From: Desulfohalovibrio reitneri
Lineage (GTDB): Bacteria; Desulfobacterota; Desulfovibrionia; Desulfovibrionales; Desulfovibrionaceae
Direction of reading: 5' to 3'
Length of the DNA: 64,000 nucleotides
Assembly: GCF_000711295.1 (NCBI RefSeq)
Contig: NZ_JOMJ01000003.1
Coordinates: 943,001 to 1,007,000 of the forward strand
Part shown: positions 1-8,732 of the stretch, piece by piece
Layout: every line of letters begins with the position of its first letter
Numbering within the stretch: position 1 is the stretch's first letter
Translations under genes and position numbers: made by a program
The notes under the pieces: generated by a model
Seen by the model: the letters and a program-made list of their open reading frames with translations, nothing else
Databases searched by the model: none
What the model was told of the DNA's origin: nothing

Positions 1-2145
1 GGCAAAATCCAGTGCCTCCATGGTGATGGTGTATTTCTCGTCATCGCTCTTGATGGGATCGAAGATCGATAGAAGATTGCTGATGCATGGCTCAGAATTG
101 CGTGGCTCCAGAAGTTCTTTCACTTGGTCCCAGCGCCATTTGTCGTTACGAGCCTTTCGCTTGTCATAGATCACTGGGTCTGCAAACAGGATGCTGCCTT
201 CGGTATGCATCCCGGCTCGACCCGCTCGGCCAATGAGGTTGTGGAAATCGCGAACCTTGATGCGCTCCATGCCCTGGTAGACACTGGTCACGATGAGGTA
301 TCGAATCGGAAGGTTTACGCCCTGCGCCAAGGTGGATGTGCAAACAACGAATCGCACAAGGTCGTCGCGCATGGCATGCTCCACCGCCAGCCGGATACCA
401 TGCGGCGTATTGCCATGATGGGAGAAAATGCCGTGTGCCGCACTCTGGGACGCCGGGGCGTCAGCGCCGAGGTTCTCGACATGCAAATGTGTTAGCCTCG
501 CAACTTCCTGGGCGTCTGAAAAATCTGACGGCAAGGCCAGCGGTGCACCTCGCTCGATAATATCGACGGCCTTTTCACAGACGCTGGCCGCTGTCGACTT
601 CCGCCCGCAGAAAACAGCGATACTGCCATTCGGGACCAATTTCAGACCGAGGTAAAGTGCGATAGCCTGCCCATCCGTTTTTTCAGGGAAAAAGCGATCC
701 GTCCTTTCCCGCTTCTTCCTTCCGAGATTGAATCTTTCGATCACCCTCGGAACGAAAAACTCACCTTGTTCGGCGTCACGACTGTCGACGTACTCGATCT
801 TTCCCAACTGATCGAACCAGCTCGCAAATCCGACCGATCTGAAAGTCGGAATCAGGGTTGTGCCTTCGACGACATTGGGTTCCCCGTTCAGCCATTCTCC
901 AACAGCCTCGGCGTTGCTGATGACCGCTGAGATCAGGACATTCTGGGTTCCTTCAGGAATCATGGAGCGCAGCGACGTCAGAAGCAGCTCGTATGTGATG
1001 CCTCGGGTGCCGCTGTCGAACTGGTGGCCCTCATCAAAAACCAGCAGGCCAACGTGGACAGCCAGCTCCGGAGCATGCCGAAGGACATAGAGCAGCTTCT
1101 CGGGGGTTACGACCAGGATCTGTTGGTGCCCCAGAAGTTCGGCAATCTCGAAGTCGGTCTGTAGGGCATCGGATAATTCATCCACCTTGGTGGTTTCGTT
1201 GTGGAACGCTTCGACGAGGCTGTTCTTGATCTCATGGCACAGCGCCCGGAACGGGGCGATGATGATGGCAAGTGATACGCGCTCGGCCAGAAACGCGCTT
1301 CGAAGAATCAGCTCTGTTGCCTTCGTTTTGCCAGCGCTGGTAGGCATTTGAACGATGGCAGACTCGCCTTTGAGAACATCAGCCTTGCCCAAAAGGTGTT
1401 GCGCAGGCCAGAGTTCCTTGATGAACGAATCCTTTTGCAGCGCATGGAGCCATTTGTCGCGGGGCAACCCGGAGTATGACGGCAAAGCCTTCCAGGCGGA
1501 ATTCTCCAGCTTTTTCCTCAGAACGGCCGCGATCACGTCACCAAACAGAAGTTGCCTGGGCGTGCCGAATTCATAGACGGCGTCCCGTAGCTTCGTGGCC
1601 AAATCGAGGAGATTTTCTTCCCCGTTCCCATCCTCAAAAAACTGGAGAATCCACTTTGAAATCCCGTCGATGAATCCGCCGAACGGCCCCTCAGCTCCAT
1701 CAAAATAGGTTTCCAGATCGGCCTGCAGCAACCAGAGCAACAGGTCCTCCAAACTATCGCCATCCAAATCCGGGCAGTCGCCATCGATGCGCTTCGCTAA
1801 TACCGACGCGCTTCCGGGAAGATCACACAGGTAATAGGAGGCGGAGCCCAGAAGCACGAGGTATGGATCAAGTGTCTCGTTCAACTTTGACTGGAGGTAG
1901 GAGTCAAAAAAGCGGGCGGAAAACAGCAGATTGGTTCTCAGCTCCGAGAGGGAATCGGGATCTGGCTCCTCCCGGTTGATGGCGGCGGCGAGGTCACCCA
2001 GCAGGCCAATCGAGATGGTGAAGAGCTTATTTGGATGCAGTGATAAATCTATCTCTTGATATTCTTCAGGTACATGGTACTCGATCATCTTAGCTTTTGA
2101 TCGAGTAACACCCAAAAGACGATTGGATTTTCTATCAGGCCTCAT
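1..2145 (-). CDS. hamB: Hachiman helicase HamB, Ski2-like (partial at window edge)
   Basis: Superfamily 2 ATP-dependent helicase of the Ski2-like type, proposed as HamB of a Hachiman anti-phage system. The frame is open from the ATG at 2145 to base 1 (715 codons, no stop), so the C-terminus is missing. Seen: PTSAGKT (motif I, near residue 268), a DEGH variant of the DEAH box (near 370), QGVNLP (near 607) and GRAGRAG (motif VI, near 639). The first 250 residues precede the helicase core and are not recognised. The start lies 11 bases inside hamA, which implies coupled translation. The name depends on the DUF1837 neighbour, since the helicase alone could belong to other defence or repair systems. 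Confidence 0.82.
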   Translation of the reverse strand, partial: MRPDRKSNRLLGVTRSKAKMIEYHVPEEYQEIDLSLHPNKLFTISIGLLGDLAAAINREEPDPDSLSELRTNLLFSARFFDSYLQSKLNETLDPYLVLLGSASYYLCDLPGSASVLAKRIDGDCPDLDGDSLEDLLLWLLQADLETYFDGAEGPFGGFIDGISKWILQFFEDGNGEENLLDLATKLRDAVYEFGTPRQLLFGDVIAAVLRKKLENSAWKALPSYSGLPRDKWLHALQKDSFIKELWPAQHLLGKADVLKGESAIVQMPTSAGKTKATELILRSAFLAERVSLAIIIAPFRALCHEIKNSLVEAFHNETTKVDELSDALQTDFEIAELLGHQQILVVTPEKLLYVLRHAPELAVHVGLLVFDEGHQFDSGTRGITYELLLTSLRSMIPEGTQNVLISAVISNAEAVGEWLNGEPNVVEGTTLIPTFRSVGFASWFDQLGKIEYVDSRDAEQGEFFVPRVIERFNLGRKKRERTDRFFPEKTDGQAIALYLGLKLVPNGSIAVFCGRKSTAASVCEKAVDIIERGAPLALPSDFSDAQEVARLTHLHVENLGADAPASQSAAHGIFSHHGNTPHGIRLAVEHAMRDDLVRFVVCTSTLAQGVNLPIRYLIVTSVYQGMERIKVRDFHNLIGRAGRAGMHTEGSILFADPVIYDKRKARNDKWRWDQVKELLEPRNSEPCISNLLSIFDPIKSDDEKYTITMEALDFA

Positions 2146-2983
2146 CCGCAGCCCTCCTGTAGAGCTCGTGGACAAGGTCCATCATGTCGGGTCCCTTGAT
2201 AACCAAGAGGACAAGGCTGTCGCCATTAGGATGAGGAAAGACCTCCTTGGATTTTGCTGACTTGGGAATTTTGCGGCAGTCTGCCGAAGCCAATTCTTCG
2301 ACGTCGAAACATTCATCTGAAATGATGGCTGCAGCGCCGTAGGTTTCCTTGTAGGGCATATCTACAGGGCTTTGAAATCTCTCGATCCTTTGAGCCTGTT
2401 CGATTTCCTTTTTTTCAAAGAGCTTTTGCTTGATGAAGTTCAGCGATTCATCGATTCGAATATGATCTTTGGCAGAGTCGTTAATGGCATCCTGCAGGCG
2501 GTTGATCTTAGAGACGGAGAATTTTGTCTTGGACTCAAAGACAAACAACACGTCCTTGGTGGAGGCTTCACCGTCTTTTTTGTGAAATCGGAATCCAATG
2601 ACATCGCTGCCCTTGGGCGATTCATCTCGAACAACCTTTGATGACCACCGTACCCTGGGTACCCAGTAACCGAGAAGCCATTGCAGGTAATCGGAAACCA
2701 GAATTTCCCCAAAATCTCCCGCTCTGATTCCAGGGCCGAGTTTGGACGTTCTGCAAGGGAACTTGATATTGGTCAGATAATCCGGTCGCGGACGTTTGCC
2801 CCGGAAGAAATCAATCTCGGTATCCAGGCAGTAATGATTCCGGAAGTGTTTCGCCCAGGCCGAAAGCACTGCCTCGTCGTTCTCATGACGGAACTCCCAG
2901 ACCTCGACCTCCTTGCCGTTGGCGGTCTTCAGTCGTTCGCCGGTGTCGACCAGCCATTTAGTGTGTTCCGAAGTCCAAGGCAT
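2135..2983 (-). CDS. hamA: Hachiman nuclease-like protein HamA (DUF1837)
   Basis: Predicted HamA effector (282 aa, usual size for the family). Seen: GDFGE at residues 89-93, KGSDVIGF at 124-131 and a VFESKTKF strand at 148-155. The E150-x-K152 pair matches the E-x-K of the PD-(D/E)xK-like active site known in HamA. In Hachiman, HamA is held by the HamB helicase and degrades DNA when phage replication intermediates are sensed. It follows brxA by 18 bases and overlaps hamB by 11, so it could be read from the BREX operon promoter. The ribosome site before the ATG (GGGATGGGA) is weak. Chosen over a generic restriction endonuclease because of the helicase partner and motif order. Confidence 0.85.
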   Translation of the reverse strand: MPWTSEHTKWLVDTGERLKTANGKEVEVWEFRHENDEAVLSAWAKHFRNHYCLDTEIDFFRGKRPRPDYLTNIKFPCRTSKLGPGIRAGDFGEILVSDYLQWLLGYWVPRVRWSSKVVRDESPKGSDVIGFRFHKKDGEASTKDVLFVFESKTKFSVSKINRLQDAINDSAKDHIRIDESLNFIKQKLFEKKEIEQAQRIERFQSPVDMPYKETYGAAAIISDECFDVEELASADCRKIPKSAKSKEVFPHPNGDSLVLLVIKGPDMMDLVHELYRRAADEA

Positions 2984-3001
2984 TCACGTCCCATCCCTGA
3001 T

Positions 3002-3760
3002 TTAGTTGCCCTTCAATTTCAATAGCTCATCGTCCAGTCCATAGCGAACCACGTCGATTCGGTCGCTGCGTTGGGATACAAAGTCACCGGTCATCACGGG
3101 GAGCTGGAATGGGAAGAATGCCGGGTTGTTCAGGAGCAGACCCAATGCGCCCTTGGCCTCCGGGGTGGCCAGGAGTGCGGATTCGAACATCAGGATGGCC
3201 AGGTTTGGCTCGGCAATGCTCACCGGGGCGGCTTTCTCATAGCAGCCTTTGGCCTCGGAATCCTTCAGGGCTCTCCAGGCGACAAAGGAACGGATGACAA
3301 ATCTCGCATATCGGCTCACGGTTTGCCGGTCGCCGTACTGTTCCTTCAGGCGGTTGATGATCTGCGTCTGGGTCACCTGATCCTGCAAGGCCAACAGACG
3401 GCCGGTCTGCCGGGCCACATTGAACCAGAACGGATAGACCGCCGAGATCATCCCCCAGTGGACCGCCAGGGCCATGGACGGATTTTCCCGCAGAAACGCC
3501 AGCGAGGCATCCCGGAATGGAATCAGCTCGGGGTCAGGAGAGACCCAGATCTTCATCAGGTTGTTGACGACAAAGGTCCGGGTCTGATCGCTTCGCTCGC
3601 CCTCTGAGCCGTTGCCTTTCCTATCAGCGAGGAACTCATGCAGCTCCTGGCGGATGGTTTTGGCGTCGAGTCCCGCCAGCAGCAGATTGGCTGCCTTCTG
3701 CATCCACTCGAAACGGATCGCCTGCTTAATGCCAATGGCTTCATGTCTTTTGCCCATCAC
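3002..3760 (-). CDS. brxA: BREX protein BrxA (DUF1819-like)
   Basis: Small helical protein in the last position of a BREX type 3 operon, where BrxA is expected. In other BREX types BrxA is a small DNA-binding protein. At 252 residues it is somewhat longer than the usual 200 or so. No catalytic motif is visible, and the sequence is rich in charged helices with an aromatic segment (VYPFWFNVARQTGRLLAL). The start is either GTG at 3760, which overlaps the pglZ stop as GTGA, or the adjacent in-frame ATG at 3757. An AGGAG lies 6 bases before the GTG and 9 before the ATG. The name comes mainly from gene order, with moderate similarity. Confidence 0.72.
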   Translation of the reverse strand: MMGKRHEAIGIKQAIRFEWMQKAANLLLAGLDAKTIRQELHEFLADRKGNGSEGERSDQTRTFVVNNLMKIWVSPDPELIPFRDASLAFLRENPSMALAVHWGMISAVYPFWFNVARQTGRLLALQDQVTQTQIINRLKEQYGDRQTVSRYARFVIRSFVAWRALKDSEAKGCYEKAAPVSIAEPNLAILMFESALLATPEAKGALGLLLNNPAFFPFQLPVMTGDFVSQRSDRIDVVRYGLDDELLKLKGN

Positions 3761-5751
3761 CGTGTTCTCCTTTCAAACTTCACAAGGGGCACGATGACTT
3801 CTTCGATGGCTACACCGCCGTGACCTACGATGGCATCTCCCGGGTTCACGAATGCGTCGCGGCCACCGGCCACCAGAGGGAAATAATCTGCGGGCAACCC
3901 GACCGGCTGCCACTCGTGGGCAAACGGGAAGGCCCCAGCCACCTGAGCGCGGAGTTCCGGCGTGGGATAGACACGAACCCGCTCGCCGCGAGTTTCGGCA
4001 ATCACACCTTCAGAGGGTCGGCCTTTACCGTCGCATTGAATGTTGCCGTGATCGGCCGTCAGCCAGACCTCATAGCCGTATTCCAACAGTTGGCCGACCA
4101 GAGCAGCCAGGAACCCGCCCTGGCACCACTGCTTAATCTGGTTGTGCATCCCGGCCGAGCCGAGCTGCATGCCGTGCATGATCTTGTCGACCTTGTCCAC
4201 GACCAGCCCCACCACCTTGGTTTTCCCGGGGTGGATTGCGGAGTCGAGGACGCCCGCAGCATCACCGTCGCCAAGGCCGCGCTGGTAAGCGACATCGAGC
4301 CGGGACAGGCCATGGCCTTCCCAGAACTGCTGCCAGAGTTTCTCTTCGCTGTTGGTCGAGTTGATGGATGACGGGAAATAGAGCGGCGGCTTGCCCGAGA
4401 AGATCGACTGTCGCGATACCGAGGTCAACGTCGGAATCCAGGCGAAGGTCGCGGATTCGCGCATGACAAGATTAGCATCCTGCTTTTGCAGAAGCTGGCG
4501 AATGGTCACCCACTGGTTCAGGGCCAGGCCATCGACCACGATCAGCGCGGCACCGCTGCTACCGGAGTCCTCGATGTCCCTTGCCAGGCGGCGCGGCACA
4601 TGGTGCAGCATGGCTGGATTGGTCGGAGGCAAGTTGATCAGACTGGAGTAGTGGTCCGCCAGCCAACCGGCGAAGGTCGAGTTCATTGCATCGCCGATTT
4701 CCCTGAGCCGGGTCTGATACTCGGTGCTGTTGCCGCAGTGAACCAGCGAAGAAAGTTCGGCCCATTTCAATGCAAAGGCGGTCCAGTCCGAGTAACGCGC
4801 TTCCGCAGTGGGCAGTTCCTTTTCGACAAGGTCAAACAGGCGGGAAATTCGAAGTGCGTCATTGTCCGTGCCGGAGGTGGCAATGCCGCTGCGGACCCAG
4901 GACCCGGCATCCACTTCAACATCTGTGGCCTCGACTGGGGTGAGTTTCCCCTCCAGGAACAGGTTGTCGATGTAGACCTTGATGTCCTGATGGTCGAACG
5001 GCAGGCGATCAGGGCCGGGATACTTGAGGCCGTATTCCGGTGAATCTTCCCGCACCTGATTTTTGCCACCGAGCCGGGAAAGAAAGAGCGGCCAGCGTTC
5101 CTGCAAAAAGGCGAAGAAGGCCTCATCGTCCTGAACGATCTCGGAAAGCGGCCAGGCTTTGAACCCATCATGGCCTTTGAGAACCTGGATGAGTCGCTCG
5201 GCCAGCATCAGCGGGATTTGGAGCTTGCCGTAGTGCAGGCGCAGCAAGGCGCGAAGCAGCTCCACCTCGTTGGCGATCAGTTCCGCCGCAATGCCGAACA
5301 CATGACGGAGAATGAAATCCTTGGTGGCGTTGTCGCCCATGCGATCCAGCGGTGACTTGCGCTGGGCCTCGAATAGCGCGTCCAGCAGGCTCCGGTCGAG
5401 TTTCTCGATGACCGGGTAGCTCAGATGGGGAAAGAGATCCCCCAGATTGAATGAAAGCCTCCGGCCCGCTTGGAGCAGGTCGTATGGCAGGGATTCCAGC
5501 TCCGCATTCTGCAAGCGGAGGACCACCACCAGATCGGTGTGCTCACCCCGGTCCCAAATCGAACGGTACTTGGACTCATAGGCGTATCTGAATTCGACCG
5601 GGTCACTGAACTCGATCAGGTCGAAGCCGCGCCCGCGAAGCTCTAATGCCAGCTTCTCCTCGGTCAGCAGGCAATCCGGGTCTGCGACCAGGGTCAGCTT
5701 GCTGACGTTCGGCACAAAGTCGTTCAGGATGGCGTCTCGCCAACTACTCAT
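3757..5751 (-). CDS. pglZ: BREX type 3 alkaline-phosphatase-superfamily protein PglZ
   Basis: PglZ, the alkaline-phosphatase-superfamily component found in all BREX systems, needed for defence and implicated in DNA discrimination. Seen (664 aa): ALIVVDGLAL near residue 406, the metal-binding TADHGN near 565 and GHGGVAIEE near 648, the usual PglZ signature set in the C-terminal half. The N-terminal 350 residues look like the helical PglZ N-region. The ATG at 5751 overlaps the brxHII stop as ATGA. The frame stays open upstream to 5859, but that part lies inside brxHII. It ends overlapping brxA. Confidence 0.92.
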   Translation of the reverse strand: MSSWRDAILNDFVPNVSKLTLVADPDCLLTEEKLALELRGRGFDLIEFSDPVEFRYAYESKYRSIWDRGEHTDLVVVLRLQNAELESLPYDLLQAGRRLSFNLGDLFPHLSYPVIEKLDRSLLDALFEAQRKSPLDRMGDNATKDFILRHVFGIAAELIANEVELLRALLRLHYGKLQIPLMLAERLIQVLKGHDGFKAWPLSEIVQDDEAFFAFLQERWPLFLSRLGGKNQVREDSPEYGLKYPGPDRLPFDHQDIKVYIDNLFLEGKLTPVEATDVEVDAGSWVRSGIATSGTDNDALRISRLFDLVEKELPTAEARYSDWTAFALKWAELSSLVHCGNSTEYQTRLREIGDAMNSTFAGWLADHYSSLINLPPTNPAMLHHVPRRLARDIEDSGSSGAALIVVDGLALNQWVTIRQLLQKQDANLVMRESATFAWIPTLTSVSRQSIFSGKPPLYFPSSINSTNSEEKLWQQFWEGHGLSRLDVAYQRGLGDGDAAGVLDSAIHPGKTKVVGLVVDKVDKIMHGMQLGSAGMHNQIKQWCQGGFLAALVGQLLEYGYEVWLTADHGNIQCDGKGRPSEGVIAETRGERVRVYPTPELRAQVAGAFPFAHEWQPVGLPADYFPLVAGGRDAFVNPGDAIVGHGGVAIEEVIVPLVKFERRTR

Positions 5752-8633
5752 TGAGCGCCTCCCTTGATGATCCGCAGCATCAGCAGCGGCCGGATTTCCG
5801 GCACGATCTGCCTTGCTGATTGCAGTTCGTGCCGCCACTCGGATTCGTCCGCATCGCAACGGGAGAGCCTGAATTGCCGTACCTCCGGCAATCCAACCCG
5901 CTCGATGGCCTTGCGGCGCGAAGCAAAGGAGACGATGCCGCGTTCCTCCTCGCGAGCCACAGAGGCGAGATGCGCCTGCTGTAATGCGTCGAACAGTTCC
6001 TGTCCGGCTTGCTCGGCTGCTTCCTGCAACCGCTCATGGGCGATGATGGATTCATCCTGGCCGAGGGTGGTCTGCACCTGGGCTTCCGCTGTCTGCAACG
6101 CATCCCAGATATGCCGGGCCGTGGGCAGAAACAGTTTGCCTTCCTCGCTCACGAACACACTGACATAGCCGCGCCGCACCATGGGAATGCGCAGGAGCTG
6201 TGTCTTCTGGTGCATTCCGGCCTGAAGGCGGATCTCAAAGAGTCCCCAGAGACCGGAGATGCTGGCTGGCAGACCGCTCACGCTTACGCAAGGCAATGGC
6301 TGGCCCGCCGCGATCTGCGGCAGGTTCAAGGCGAGCCCACGGACACGGCTGTTTTCAAGATTGAGCAAGGTCGCGTCTGTCAGACGATCCGCTTCCCGGG
6401 CGTTGAATACGGCCTTGCGATGTTCCTGGCCGTCCGGCCAATTCAGATCCCACCAGGAGCGCTTGCGGCTGGCCGCGCCGCCGTGAGAGTTGAGATAGCC
6501 CACCGTCATCCGCTCCACCCAATGGGGCAGAGGATGGGAACGCAGACGTTCAGCCGCCTGCACATCCGGTTCTTCTGAAATGCCGTAGATTGCGGAGGCC
6601 TCGCGCACCTGCTGGATCTCATCGCGAAGCCGGGCCACCGTGTGATCGACGGAGGTTTCGATACCGTCAGGATCGAGGATGGCCGAGGCGAACACATCCT
6701 CGAACAGCTCACCAGCCTGGGCGGAGTCGAGTACGTCGCCGGTCTTGTCGATGCCGAACTCGTCGAAGATCACCGAGAGCTTCTGCGCCAGTACTTCGCG
6801 GACGCGGAACTCGACCGAGTCCTCAAACACGAAGTTGATTGCCCGCACCTTCTTGGGCTGGCCGATACGGTCCACGCGGCCGATCCGCTGTTCCAGTCGC
6901 ATCGGGTTCCAGGGGATGTCGTAATTGATGATGACATGGGCGAACTGAAGGTTCAGACCCTCACCGCCCGCATCGGTGGAAACCAGCACGCGGTGCGATT
7001 TTCGGAAGGCATCCTGGGCCTGCTTGCGTTCCTCCATATCCATGGAACCGTTCAGGGTGACCACCGAGATCCCCCGGGCTTCCAGAAACTCCTTCAGCAT
7101 CTGCTGGGTCGGCACGAACTCTGTGAAGATCAACACCTTCAGGTCCGGCTCGTTTTCCTCGGCTTGCAGCTCGTAGATCCACTCGATCAACGCCTCGGCC
7201 TTGGCGTCCGGTCCAGCCTGTTCGCAGCGAACCGCCGCATCGAGCAGGGTCTCCACATGGCTACCTTCGCTCTGCAGAGCCGACACATGAGATTTCAGCA
7301 GCTCGTCAAGCAGCTCCTGGCCGTCCATGTCGTAGAGCTCGTCGAAGTTCTCCGATCCCTCCGCTCCGTTTTCCAGCTCCGCCAGGCGCAGGTTGGCTTG
7401 CTGTTCGCCTTCCTTGAGTGCGGCAAGTCGCCGTTCCAGCGTAGTGCGGATCGCCCGGGTGCTGGAGACCACCAGACGCTGCATCAGGATCATCAGGAAG
7501 CCGATGTGGCGCTTTTTCTCGCGCAGGGCCTGGTTGTAGCCCTCGCGCACATAGTCGGTCACTGCCTCGTAGAGGAGTTGCTGCAGGTGATGACGGCTCT
7601 CCCAGGCCACCGGGGCCATCTGCGTCCGCCGGGGTTTGAAGAGTGGCTTGCCGTCGGCATCGATGGCCTTGCGCTTCTCGGTACGGATAACATACGGGGC
7701 CACCCGCTCACGGGAGACGCTGTCCATATCCGGAAAGGCGTCGTCATCCAGCAAGTTCATCAGGCGATGGAAGGCATCTGTCTTCCCCTGATGGGGCGTA
7801 GCCGAAAGGAGCAGCACATAGGGCGCGGCCTCCGCCAGCCCCTTGCCGAGCTTGTAGCGGGCGACCTGATCAGTGCTGCCGCCCAGGCGGTGCGCTTCGT
7901 CCACCACCACCAGATCCCAACCGGCGGTAATCAAATCCTCGAACCGGCTGCGGTTGTAGTCGGCAACGCGCTCGGCGGTCCAACCGCGCCGCTTGTCCAT
8001 GGGCTTGACCGAATCCAGGGAAACGATGACCTGATCGAACATCGACCAGGCTGAGTTCCGGTGGTCCGCGCCAGGTGCCAGGCGTTGCAGTGTGCCGATG
8101 TCGTCGCCCAGCACAAGCTGGAACTGTTCGTTGAAGTGGGTCTGCATTTCCGCCACCCACTGGGTAGCGATGCCTTTGGGAGAGACGACCAGGATTCGCC
8201 GAACCAGCCCGCGCAGCTTGAGCTCGCGCATGACCAGACCGGCCTCGATGGTCTTGCCGAGGCCCACCTCGTCAGCCAGCAGGTAGCGCACGCGGTCGCC
8301 GGAGATGGCCCGGGACAAGGCGTGGATCTGGTGCGGCAGCGGGATGACGTTGGACTCCATGGGAGCCAGCAATACATGGCCGTCGGTGGCGCTGGTGGAA
8401 CCTTCGAGCACCTCGGCCACCTTGGCTGCGGCGGCCACATAGGCAATGCGTCCGGCCTCGATCTCCGGCTGCAGGTCGGCACTCAGCGGCCGCAAGGCGG
8501 AGCGGGGCACGCGCACCACCGCGTCCTGGTTCGGTAACCAGACACGGCACACCGTCTGCCCCCACAAGGTCTGTTCTTCGATGACCTTGCAAGCGCTGTT
8601 ATGAACGGTGCTGTATTGCCAAAGCGACTCCAT
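5748..8633 (-). CDS. brxHII: BREX type 3 SNF2-family helicase BrxHII
   Basis: SNF2-like DNA translocase (961 aa), the helicase subunit that marks BREX type 3. Seen: DEVGLGKT (Walker A, near residue 121), VVVDEAHRL (near 243), LLSATPHQGK (motif III region), STDAGGEGLNLQ and GRVDRIGQ (motif VI, near 585). The last 300 residues form a charged C-terminal region without a recognised domain. It sits between the extra HEPN-like gene and pglZ, overlapping pglZ by four bases. The 100 bases before its start (8634-8732) hold no gene, and this is one of the two largest gaps in the operon. Confidence 0.92.
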   Translation of the reverse strand: MESLWQYSTVHNSACKVIEEQTLWGQTVCRVWLPNQDAVVRVPRSALRPLSADLQPEIEAGRIAYVAAAAKVAEVLEGSTSATDGHVLLAPMESNVIPLPHQIHALSRAISGDRVRYLLADEVGLGKTIEAGLVMRELKLRGLVRRILVVSPKGIATQWVAEMQTHFNEQFQLVLGDDIGTLQRLAPGADHRNSAWSMFDQVIVSLDSVKPMDKRRGWTAERVADYNRSRFEDLITAGWDLVVVDEAHRLGGSTDQVARYKLGKGLAEAAPYVLLLSATPHQGKTDAFHRLMNLLDDDAFPDMDSVSRERVAPYVIRTEKRKAIDADGKPLFKPRRTQMAPVAWESRHHLQQLLYEAVTDYVREGYNQALREKKRHIGFLMILMQRLVVSSTRAIRTTLERRLAALKEGEQQANLRLAELENGAEGSENFDELYDMDGQELLDELLKSHVSALQSEGSHVETLLDAAVRCEQAGPDAKAEALIEWIYELQAEENEPDLKVLIFTEFVPTQQMLKEFLEARGISVVTLNGSMDMEERKQAQDAFRKSHRVLVSTDAGGEGLNLQFAHVIINYDIPWNPMRLEQRIGRVDRIGQPKKVRAINFVFEDSVEFRVREVLAQKLSVIFDEFGIDKTGDVLDSAQAGELFEDVFASAILDPDGIETSVDHTVARLRDEIQQVREASAIYGISEEPDVQAAERLRSHPLPHWVERMTVGYLNSHGGAASRKRSWWDLNWPDGQEHRKAVFNAREADRLTDATLLNLENSRVRGLALNLPQIAAGQPLPCVSVSGLPASISGLWGLFEIRLQAGMHQKTQLLRIPMVRRGYVSVFVSEEGKLFLPTARHIWDALQTAEAQVQTTLGQDESIIAHERLQEAAEQAGQELFDALQQAHLASVAREEERGIVSFASRRKAIERVGLPEVRQFRLSRCDADESEWRHELQSARQIVPEIRPLLMLRIIKGGAQ

Positions 8634-8732
8634 CCGCTAATTACCCTCTACCTTGATCTGTTGCCTGCTGAATTTTTGAATGCAACACCGCCGACCTTAG
8701 CCATTTCCGGCCAAACTTCTGGGTTGGAGAAG

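Noticed and set aside
5752-5859. 36-residue upstream extension of pglZ
   Set aside because: It lies entirely within brxHII, and the ATGA overlap start at 5751 fits the operon style.
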